Made by a program: the position numbers and the translations under genes. Shown here piece after piece: positions 37,165 to 45,500 of a stretch of DNA of 64,000 nt (positions within the stretch are counted from its first letter, which is position 1; every line of letters begins with the position of its first letter). This DNA comes from Paenibacillus_E oryzisoli_A. Its GTDB lineage: Bacteria; Bacillota; Bacilli; Paenibacillales; NBRC-103111. The stretch spans positions 558,001 through 622,000 of the forward strand of contig NZ_JBCMUN010000005.1 of NCBI RefSeq assembly GCF_050467285.1, written 5' to 3'. The notes under the pieces are model-generated. The model was not told where the DNA came from and did not search any database. It saw only the letters and a list, made by a program, of their open reading frames with translations.

Positions 37165-38914
37165 GCTGCATCTCTCCTTCCATCGGTAACGTGATTGTTG
37201 CCTTCACGCCCTGGCCTGGCTTACTATCCAGCCGCAGCTCGGCGCGATCGCCGTAATACAGCTGCAGCCGGCTTATCAGATTGCCGATCGCATACCCGTC
37301 CTTATTCGGCAGTCCTCCTTTGGACGAAATCGCACCTGTATCCAGCCCAGATCCATTATCGCTGACACGAATCGTGCAAAACTCCCCATCTGACGACCGT
37401 TCCACGCATATGTTGATCGCCCCCCCACTGTCCATCTGGTCAAAGCCATGCAAAATGCTGTTCTCAACCAGCGGCTGTAGCATAATACGGGGAACAGGGA
37501 TCGAAAGAAGCTCTTGCTCGCTCACTCCAATCTCAAAGGTGAACAACCGTTCATAGCAAAACATTTGCAGTTCTAAATATTGGCGAACATGCTGCAGCTC
37601 TTTTTCGAGCGTCGTGACCTCTTGCCCTTTATTCAAGCCAAGCTGGAACAGTCGAGACAAGGCCACGACCATTTTCTGCGAAGGCTCCACCTGATTGAGG
37701 TTCAGCTTCCAGTAAATTGTATTGAGCGTGTTGTACAAAAAATGCGGATCCATTTGAGCAGAAAGCGCCTTGATCTCAGTCGTTCGCTTGGTCGTCTCCG
37801 CCTCTTTGACCTCCTCAATCAGCCTGACAATCTGCTCCAGCATACGGTTAAAACGTAAGCCGATCTGAGCCAGCTCATCTTGGCTTTTGCTTTCAAAGCG
37901 GGCTGTTAGGTCGTTCAACTCGACCCGCTTCATGACCTGTTGCAGCCCCTTCAGGGGGAGAAGCAAGTAGCCCGTAAAAGCCCCCGACACAAGCAAAGCC
38001 AGCAAAAAGCAGCCAGCGGTAATCACGGCGATCATCCATTTGACGTAGATGAGATCCTTCAATACGTAATGTCTGGATTGAATGGCAACCACGGTCCAGT
38101 CATTCAGATGCAGACGAGCGTAATTGAACAAATAGTCTTCGCCATTCAACTCATCGGGTGCATAGCCAGTCTGGGCACCGTTCAAGAGCGCTGCGATGAC
38201 CCCGCTGTCTACCGCCTCTCGAATCATCGTGCCCTCTTCCTGAAGAGCAGGCTGTCCCTGACCATTCAACAGAAATCGCTCAGCTCCGCCCTCGGCCCCT
38301 GTGCCGAGCAGCTGTCGGAGTCCCTCCTCGCGGATGTTAACGACAACGTACACATCCTTCACCGGATCGGCGGAAATAGGCTGCAAAATGAGCGAGACGA
38401 CCCGGCTGCCGCCTAAAAACAGCGTATCCTCATGGCCTTCGATCCATACATTGCGCTTCTCCTCTGCGGATCGCTTATAAAGCGGCGTCTTCTCAAAAAC
38501 GGTTTGCCGGTTGAGATTCATTGACGAGGGATAAAATTCGCCGATCGGCGTCGAAACGTAGATCGAATGAATGAGCGGTTCGGCAATCCGCGCCTGGGAA
38601 AATACATTATCCATCTCCGTCCAGCGGATAAAATAACTTGACGCATCCACCGCATTCACGTCCTTCAGCATGGCCCGAAAGGGCTGGCTAATCATAAACG
38701 TCATCATCACCAGCATTAGCTTGTTCAGCTTCTCGTCTACAATTTTCGCTGATTGCGTGACCGAGTCCTGAGTCAGCTTCATCGCGTTATTCTCCAGGAT
38801 GTTGGAGGTGATGGAATAGGAGAGCCCGCCAGTCGTCAAAACGGCTAGAATGGTGACGATCAAAAAGGCCAGTCTTAGTTTGCTGCGGAACGATAGCTTA
38901 CTTCGGTCAAGCAT
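37151..38914 (-). CDS. YesM-type membrane sensor histidine kinase
   Basis: Sensor kinase of 587 residues. Membrane segments near 12-35 and 285-310 flank an extracellular Cache-like sensor, followed by a HAMP linker. The phosphorylation motif is SAQMDPHFLYNTLNTIYWKL and the ATPase boxes are LVENSILHG and VSDNGSGL. The ATG at 38914 follows GGGGGAGT. It has its own promoter (38959-38987) and is cut off from the transporter genes upstream by a terminator. It probably senses a pectin-like or related oligosaccharide. Confidence 0.93.
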   Translation of the reverse strand: MLDRSKLSFRSKLRLAFLIVTILAVLTTGGLSYSITSNILENNAMKLTQDSVTQSAKIVDEKLNKLMLVMMTFMISQPFRAMLKDVNAVDASSYFIRWTEMDNVFSQARIAEPLIHSIYVSTPIGEFYPSSMNLNRQTVFEKTPLYKRSAEEKRNVWIEGHEDTLFLGGSRVVSLILQPISADPVKDVYVVVNIREEGLRQLLGTGAEGGAERFLLNGQGQPALQEEGTMIREAVDSGVIAALLNGAQTGYAPDELNGEDYLFNYARLHLNDWTVVAIQSRHYVLKDLIYVKWMIAVITAGCFLLALLVSGAFTGYLLLPLKGLQQVMKRVELNDLTARFESKSQDELAQIGLRFNRMLEQIVRLIEEVKEAETTKRTTEIKALSAQMDPHFLYNTLNTIYWKLNLNQVEPSQKMVVALSRLFQLGLNKGQEVTTLEKELQHVRQYLELQMFCYERLFTFEIGVSEQELLSIPVPRIMLQPLVENSILHGFDQMDSGGAINICVERSSDGEFCTIRVSDNGSGLDTGAISSKGGLPNKDGYAIGNLISRLQLYYGDRAELRLDSKPGQGVKATITLPMEGEMQHVKS

Positions 38915-38958
38915 CGGCGACTCCCCCGTTCATCGGGCTTTGCCCGTTGGCTGTATTT

Positions 38959-38987
38959 ATTATGTCACGATGCCATCCCTTACACAA
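38959..38987 (-). promoter_or_regulatory. Promoter of the third kinase/regulator pair
   Basis: Minus-strand TTGTGT (38982-38987), a 17-base spacer and CATAAT (38959-38964), about 45 bases before the kinase ATG. A sigma-A type match in the only gap upstream of the kinase. Confidence 0.55.
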
Positions 38988-39055
38988 TGCACGCTCAGAT
39001 CAGCTTGTGCATAATATGAAAGCCCAGAAGGCGGGCTTTATGGTAGATTGCGACG

Positions 39056-39089
39056 AAAAAGGTGCAGCGTCATGACTGACGATACACCT
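39056..39089 (-). terminator. Intrinsic terminator of the transporter operon
   Basis: Arms AAGGTG and CACCTT with inner CGTCA/TGACG pairing, leaving the minus strand through TTTTTC. It stands about 20 bases past the permease stop at 39108. A second weaker hairpin (AAAGCCC/GGGCTTT) follows near 39020-39040. Confidence 0.85.
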
Positions 39090-39107
39090 TGATTATTTTA
39101 CTTTGCT

Positions 39108-39986
39108 TTATCCTTTAACTGAACCAGCGGTCACCTGCATGAACGATTTATTCGCCAAAATATAAACCAGCAGCATCGGTAAGATCGACAAGCAAGCTCC
39201 GGCCATCATCAGATTCGTCTGCATGGCCGCGGACGAGCCGTAGCGAAGATTGGCAAGCCCGACGGTCAGTGTCTGCAGCTTCGGATTGGTCATCGTAAAC
39301 ACGAGAGGTAAAATATATTCATTCCACGCATGCCGAAAGGCAAACAAACCGGAAACCCCGAGCCCCGGCGTTAGCAGGGGAAGAATGATCTTAAAGAAGT
39401 TGCGTGAGAAACTGGAGCCGTCAATCATAGCCGCCTCATCAAGATCTCGCGGAATTGCTTTAAAGAATCCGAGCAGGATAAAGAATGTGCTCGCATGTGC
39501 ACTAATCAAAATGAGAATGACGCCCCAAAGCGTCGTATTCAGATGCAGCTTGACCATCAAGTCGAACTGCGGTCGGAGCACAACGGCTCCGACTGAGATG
39601 AACATCGTCGATGCCTGGATGCCCACATACAGCGCCTTTCCCGGAAACTCCCTGCGGTCTACTACATACGCGGCCATCGATGCTACGAGCAGCGTACCGA
39701 CCGTCACCGCTACGCTTAAGAACACGCTGTTCCATGTATATTGCGCGAACTTCGTTTGCCTCCAAGCCTCAGCGTAATTGGAAAACTGCCATACCTGCGG
39801 CAGTATGCTGCCTCCGCTCATTAGTTCGGCATTGCTTTTAAGCGAGCCGGCTAAGGTCATTAGCACAGGGAACAACGTCAGCAGTGCCGTGATAAGAAGA
39901 AAGGCCGTCAGGACAATCCAACCGGCAATCTTAACGAGGCGCAGGTACGCCGGCTGCTCTGCTCGCGATATCGTTAATTCATTCAT
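39108..39986 (-). CDS. ABC sugar importer permease, MalG type
   Basis: Membrane subunit of 292 residues with about six helices. The docking loop reads DLDEAAMIDGSSFSRNFFKI and the C-terminus FMQVTAGSVKG. The ATG at 39986 follows GGGGAGGTG. It is the last gene of a binding protein, permease, permease operon closed by a terminator, and works with the MalF-type subunit upstream. Confidence 0.92.
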   Translation of the reverse strand: MNELTISRAEQPAYLRLVKIAGWIVLTAFLLITALLTLFPVLMTLAGSLKSNAELMSGGSILPQVWQFSNYAEAWRQTKFAQYTWNSVFLSVAVTVGTLLVASMAAYVVDRREFPGKALYVGIQASTMFISVGAVVLRPQFDLMVKLHLNTTLWGVILILISAHASTFFILLGFFKAIPRDLDEAAMIDGSSFSRNFFKIILPLLTPGLGVSGLFAFRHAWNEYILPLVFTMTNPKLQTLTVGLANLRYGSSAAMQTNLMMAGACLSILPMLLVYILANKSFMQVTAGSVKG

Positions 39987-40005
39987 GTCTGTACACCTCC
40001 CCGAG

Positions 40006-40902
40006 CTAGAACACCTTGCTCATTCTTCGACTGAAATAAAAGTATATGGCCGTAATCGCTCCGACAATGACGGCGGTAGTAAAGCCAACCGCGCTGCCGT
40101 AGCCGATCTGCTGAGTGACAGGCGCCCCTGTGGATACCGGGAACAGCAGCTTGTAGAGGTACAAATACATAACCTCCGTGCGTCCGATCGGACCACCCTC
40201 CGTCATGACCATAATGCTTTCATAGCCCTTGAAGGAAGCGATGATCGCGAGCATAATAATCATCTGCATCACCGGTCCGAGCATCGGAATCGTAATATGC
40301 CGAAAGCGCTGCCCCGCATTCGCTCCGTCAATTGCCGCGCTTTCGTACAGGTCGTTCGGAATGCTCTGCAGTCCCGCCAGGAACAGTAGCATATAATTTC
40401 CGACCGCTCCCCATGCCGCCACGATAATAACCGTCAGCATCGCATATTTCGGACCGAGCCATTCAATCGGCTGTGAGATGATCGAGTATTGAAGCAGCAG
40501 TTGGTTCACCATGCCGTTGTAGGAATTGAAAATAATAAAAAATACGACAGAAATGACAGAGGTACTAATCACTGTCGGCATGAAATAGATCGCACGCAGC
40601 AGTCCGCGGCCCTGCAGCTTCCCGTTAAGAATCACGGCGAGCAGCAGCGATAGCGGAATTGTGATGATCAGCTTACCTGCTGCGTAAATAAACGTATTTT
40701 TGACCGATTCCCAAAACTGTACGTCGGTCGCAAGCCTGCGGAAGTTATCAAGGCCTACGAACACCTCCGCGCCATAGCCTGCGTAATCGTAGAACATGTA
40801 TCGCAGCACCCAGACTAATGGGTATATGCCCAAAGCAAGGGTCAGGATGACGCTTGGTAAAAGAAAGATTGTGTTTTCACTCAGCCTTCTCCATGCGGAC
40901 AT
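40006..40902 (-). CDS. ABC sugar importer permease, MalF type
   Basis: Membrane subunit of 298 residues. The first helix follows a short basic lead (SAWRRLSENTIFLLPSVI). The docking loop reads DLYESAAIDGANAGQRFRHI and the end is FYFSRRMSKVF. The ATG at 40902 follows GGAGGAGGAGG. It forms the membrane channel with the MalG-type partner; the ATPase must come from elsewhere. Confidence 0.92.
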   Translation of the reverse strand: MSAWRRLSENTIFLLPSVILTLALGIYPLVWVLRYMFYDYAGYGAEVFVGLDNFRRLATDVQFWESVKNTFIYAAGKLIITIPLSLLLAVILNGKLQGRGLLRAIYFMPTVISTSVISVVFFIIFNSYNGMVNQLLLQYSIISQPIEWLGPKYAMLTVIIVAAWGAVGNYMLLFLAGLQSIPNDLYESAAIDGANAGQRFRHITIPMLGPVMQMIIMLAIIASFKGYESIMVMTEGGPIGRTEVMYLYLYKLLFPVSTGAPVTQQIGYGSAVGFTTAVIVGAITAIYFYFSRRMSKVF

Positions 40903-40990
40903 ACGTCCTCCTCCTCCTCCATAACTTGTTGTCTAAAGCTAATCTCATGACTGTTACCACCCTATTACGAATCCATTTGCAAACGACAAA

Positions 40991-41020
40991 GAGCCTTCGC
41001 CGCAACTTCTGCGAAAGCTC
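40991..41020 (-). terminator. Hairpin between binding-protein and permease genes
   Basis: Arms GAGCTTTCGC and GCGAAGGCTC with one mismatch around a ten-base loop, then TTTG on the minus strand. The short U-run suggests a stabilising or leaky hairpin, as in the other transporter operons here. Confidence 0.6.
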
Positions 41021-41033
41021 CTGCCCTCGCTGC

Positions 41034-42404
41034 TTATTTGCCCTGCAGCTTGGCCGGATCAAAGCCTGGGTCTGGCGTAACCTTCACATCGCCCTTCTGA
41101 ACTGCTTTTTCCAAAGCCGCATTGTAGCGGGTATTCAAATCCTGAACGATCTTCGCCACATCTCCGCCGGACAGCATGTATTTGATAAAGGCGTCCGCAT
41201 AATTCATGCCCTCAGGCGTCACGTTTGGCGATACCGGCCAGAGCGAGTCCAGCTTGCCTACCAGGAAGCCTTCCATGCCAGGAACTTCAGGCTGCTTCGC
41301 TTTCTGTGCGATGCTCGGCACAACCGCGATGCCAAAGCCCTTCTCGTGGTACGTCGTCAACACCTCATCGCCATGCATGAATTGCATGAACTTCCAGGCT
41401 GCATCCTTGTTCTGAGAAGTATTGCTGAGCCCGAGCCATGTGCCCGCCGATACGATCTCGGAGGTACCGCCCCGCTTGCCATCCAACGTCGGAGGAAGTG
41501 CCCCCGCCCAGTTAATCTTCGTCGGGAACTGATCCTTGTACACGCCCGGCTCCGTCGAGAAGGACATGTACATCCCGATCTTGCCAGCCGCGAACTGAGC
41601 CCGCATCGGATCGATATCCAGCGTTTCCGCTCCCGGTATAATGCTTCCGTCATCATACATTTTCTTGAAATACTTCATCGCCTCTGCGTACGGGGCAAAG
41701 TCGAATTTACCTGTTTTAATATCAAAGCCGAGCCCTTGGTAGCCGCTAAGCGATAAAATTTCCCGAATAGATCGGTCAAAGGCGCTCTTCGGATTTTTGA
41801 AGTTGAGCGCGAAGCCATACACGCCGTCTTTCTTGCCAACTTCGGTAATTTTCTTCGCTGCATCGACCATCTCCTGAAGCGATTGCGGCGGATTCTGAAT
41901 GCCAGCTTTCGCGAACAAGTCCTTGTTATACACTAGCCGCAGGGTAAGCCCTGTATTCGGCAGCGAGTACAGCTTGCCGTCGAAGCGGTTGACTCCGTCG
42001 ATCAGCACGGTCGAAAACTTCGTTTTGAGATCATCGGTCAAATACGAATCGATAGGAGCCAGGTAGCCTTTTTTATAAAAGGTTTCCGTATTGGCGCTTT
42101 TCAACCGAAGCACGTCCGGCGCCTGATTGCTGGAGAACGCGATATCGACGCTTTGATTATAGTTCTCCGACATAACGGTTAATTCAACTTCGATATTGTC
42201 TTTGTTTGTCGTGTTGAACTGGTTGATCAGCTCTTTGATGTACTCCTGGTCATGGCGATCGTCCGTCCAGTATTTAACAATCTTTTTCTGTGCAGGCTTT
42301 GAGGTCTGTTCGCCGTCCTTGACCGCATTCGTGTCCGCGCCTCCGCATCCCGTCAAACCGATCGTCAAGGCTACGCCAAGCCCGAGTCCTACTATTTTTT
42401 TCAT
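41034..42404 (-). CDS. Sugar-binding lipoprotein of ABC importer
   Basis: Family-1 extracellular solute-binding protein of 456 residues. The lipobox reads GLTGC. Family signatures include LRLVYNKDLFAKAGI, GKIGMYMSFSTEPG and DAAWKFMQFMHGDE. It is the first gene of its operon. The ribosome site is weak (GGGGTAGC). The promoter carries an operator-like element also found before the giant SLH-protein gene, so uptake and extracellular digestion of the same polymer are probably switched on together. Confidence 0.93.
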   Translation of the reverse strand: MKKIVGLGLGVALTIGLTGCGGADTNAVKDGEQTSKPAQKKIVKYWTDDRHDQEYIKELINQFNTTNKDNIEVELTVMSENYNQSVDIAFSSNQAPDVLRLKSANTETFYKKGYLAPIDSYLTDDLKTKFSTVLIDGVNRFDGKLYSLPNTGLTLRLVYNKDLFAKAGIQNPPQSLQEMVDAAKKITEVGKKDGVYGFALNFKNPKSAFDRSIREILSLSGYQGLGFDIKTGKFDFAPYAEAMKYFKKMYDDGSIIPGAETLDIDPMRAQFAAGKIGMYMSFSTEPGVYKDQFPTKINWAGALPPTLDGKRGGTSEIVSAGTWLGLSNTSQNKDAAWKFMQFMHGDEVLTTYHEKGFGIAVVPSIAQKAKQPEVPGMEGFLVGKLDSLWPVSPNVTPEGMNYADAFIKYMLSGGDVAKIVQDLNTRYNAALEKAVQKGDVKVTPDPGFDPAKLQGK

Positions 42405-42449
42405 TGTCTGAGCTACCCCATTTCATAATATCTTGTATTCCTGTCTTTA

Positions 42450-42501
42450 ATTATAGACTACCCCAAAGAAAAAGAGAGTGGGGTGTGTCCACTCTCTAGG
42501 G
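42450..42501 (-). promoter_or_regulatory. Operator-like element A with TATAAT, upstream of the binding-protein gene
   Basis: On the minus strand: CCCTAGAGAGTG (42490-42501), nine bases, CACTC (42476-42480), twenty bases, TATAAT (42450-42455). Element B at 48081-48132 has the same words at the same distances. No good -35 box is present, as expected of an activator-dependent promoter. The CCACTCTCT arm also makes a hairpin that ends in TTTTTC, so this stretch may double as terminator of the SLH gene ending at 42555. Confidence 0.65.
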
Positions 42502-42554
42502 TGACAAAACGATGATACAATGCGCCGTAAAGCAGCTCTTGTCCGTTCTTTGCT

Positions 42555-45500
42555 CTAGATCAATCCAGATTTTTGCAAAAGCCTTCTTATGATAACAGCA
42601 ACTTCAGCACGGGTGATATTGCTTTTCGGCGCCAATAGATGACTGTCTCTGCCGGTAATGATGCCGCTCTTGATGCTGGTGGCGATACTGCTCCTCGCAA
42701 AGTCAGATGAGCTGTCTGCATCTTCAAAGCCTGCTAGCAATGCTTCCGCTTCACTGGCTTGGAGCTCAACCTTCAACCCGGTGAGCTTCATCGCTCTGGC
42801 CGCCATGGTCATCGCCTGTTCACGGGAAATTCGATCCGCAGGCCCGAAGATTCCACTTCCGTACCCGTCAATAATACCGTATTCGTAAGCCGTCGCTACA
42901 GCGTCGTAATACCAGCTGCCTTTCGTGACATCCATGAACAGGTCCTTGCCTGTGCCTGGACGCAGGAGTCCCAGACCTTTGACGATCATCGCGGCAAACT
43001 CCGCGCGGGTCATGTCTCTGTCCGGCTCGAACCTGCCGACTCCGGTGCCGTCAATGATCAGTCTGGAGGCCATGTCGTTCACCGCTTCCTTCGCCCAATG
43101 CGCATTGACGTCCGCAAAGGCTTTAGGGCTGTTAATGACCGCATAGATGCTATTGGTCATGGAGCTGATTTTGGCATAGCGTTTGCCGTCGATGACTGTC
43201 GTTGTCGTTGGCACAGGGGAGAAGGTTCCGTCCGCGTTCAGGACAACCCCGGTTATCAGCTTGCCCTGATCGGCGCCATCCGGAAGCGCGATGGTTCTTT
43301 CCACATAACCGTTGAATTTGGACACTTCCACCGTTTTGCCATCGCTGTTGCCCGTAATTTCGAACGAAACCGGCTTAACGACAATCTGGTAACCGTTTTG
43401 ACTTGCTGTGTCTTGCACCGCCTTTTCCGTTTGGGCCGAAGCCGTGGAAATCGTGATATTGATTTTCAGATTGTCTAATGCCGCCTGAGACCCCAGTTCC
43501 TGGGATACGGCATTAATATTGATTAGGGCTGCGGGTACCTTATACGTCGCATTCCCTGTCTTGATCTCCAGCACGGCTTCCTTCGCTTCCATGCTCTTGA
43601 TCATCTGACCGGTCAATTCTACGACCACCACGTCCGATGGGGTATTCACCGGAATCGTCAAGGTTGCGCCCTTGCCTTCCTGCGACAACGTTTGCTCCAG
43701 CTTGCTCGGGTCCACAGAAACGGTCGTGACGGTTTTATCACCTTGCTGAGCGTTGCTGTTTGCGTCAGGATTACCCGTTGCCGGCGGCGAAGTTGTGCCT
43801 TGATCGCTTCCGCTGGAATCATTACCGGACCCGCCGTTATCTTCAGATGGAGCCGCATTGACTGTCAAACTGATCATCGCGGTATCCGTTACGTCATTGA
43901 CCCAAGCCGTTCCATTCCATACCTGCTTTTGATACGTGGCAGTTATCGTAAATACTCCGGGTAGGGAAGGTGTATAGTACGATTGGTATACCTGATCTGT
44001 TACTGTAAAAACGCCAGATTTGCCGGTTTCGGAGGAGCTCCACGTTGCCGGGTAATAACGCTCGTCCCCGATGTTTGTCGGTGTGACGTTCTGTCTGCCG
44101 CCCTCTGCCGTTAAGGTGACGGATTGTCCCACCACCACCTGGCTTGGGTAAACGCTCAGGCTGTTGCCCGCTTGGTTAATCGGCGCATATACCTGCAAGG
44201 TCACCGTTTTGGTGTCTGTCGCTCCGTTCATCCAGGACGAGCCGTTCCAGCTCATCTTCTGGAACGTAGCCGTTACGGTATGTGTTCCGACTTCCAAGGC
44301 CGTATAGCTTGATGTGTATGCTCCCTCATCGGCATTCCAGTTAAAGCTGTCGCTTTTTCCGGTTTCCGTGGACGACCAGTTTGTGGGGATAAATTTTTCG
44401 TCTCCCACCAGAGAGCCATCCATGGATTGTCTGTCCCCTTCAGCCGTTATCGTTACCGTGTCACCTGCCGCTACTCTGCTGCGGTCGAGGGTTACGGTGT
44501 TGTTGGCTGCATCGGCTTTAACGGAATCATCGTCCGATGCAGCAGTAATGAAGATCGTAAACTGCTTCTCGGTGGAAAGTCCACCTCCGTCCGTACTTTT
44601 GACTCGGATCCAATAGCTATTCTTCGCATCATAAAGGAATGGCGTCACCGTCTGCAAGGTATTCCCGGAAATGATGAAGCTGCTATTGTCATCATCCCCT
44701 GTACCTGCTACCAGCTCATAAGTAAAGGTGTCTTCCGTATCGGGGTCGACAGTGGAGAATGTTCCGACACTGCTTCCTGGAGCCGTATTTTCAGGTATGC
44801 TGTCATTCGTTAGCGTAATGTTCGTAGGTGCGTTATTCAAACTTGAAACTGAAACATCATCATAAAGCACATTCGCAGTCGTTGTTCGGAACCCGATTTT
44901 CCCTTCGGTTAGTTCCGTTACAGGATTGGTCCAGACGGTCTTTAATTCTCCATCTACATAGCCACGAATGATATTCCCTTGAATGATAACCTTCACGGTA
45001 TACCATTGCTTCGTAACCGCTGTAAACGCGGAGCTGGATACATTGGTTAGAACGCCATCAACAGCTTTAAACAGCTCCAGCTTTTTTGAAGATGAATTGA
45101 TTCTGTACATATAGTAATTATTTGAATCCTTCACCCGGAATATAATTCCTGCGTTTGAATCCGATATTGGAAGTTTCATTTTCGCTTCATACATGTAATC
45201 CGTCCACGACTCACCCGCAGTAATGAAGGCTGTTGTGCTAGCTTTCTGGGTCAGCGCTTGCGTGTCATTATCTGCTAATACCCCCCAGGTACCTGAAGAC
45301 TTACTCCATCCAGTGGAATTTCCATCTTCAAAGTCGTCGCTGAAGAGGATCGCTTTCGGCGTGGGATCAACTGGTGTTTCATCCAGATCGGTTATATGAA
45401 TAATAAAGCTTTTCTCAACATATAATCCGCCTGAATCTGTGCTCCTCACCCGGATGCTGTAGCTGTCCTTGGTTTCGTAATCCGTTGTCGTACGGAGAAC

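Noticed and set aside
42759..43478. Long plus-strand open frames inside the giant SLH gene and other large genes
   Set aside because: They have no ribosome sites, have unusual amino acid composition, and lie opposite clearly coding frames.
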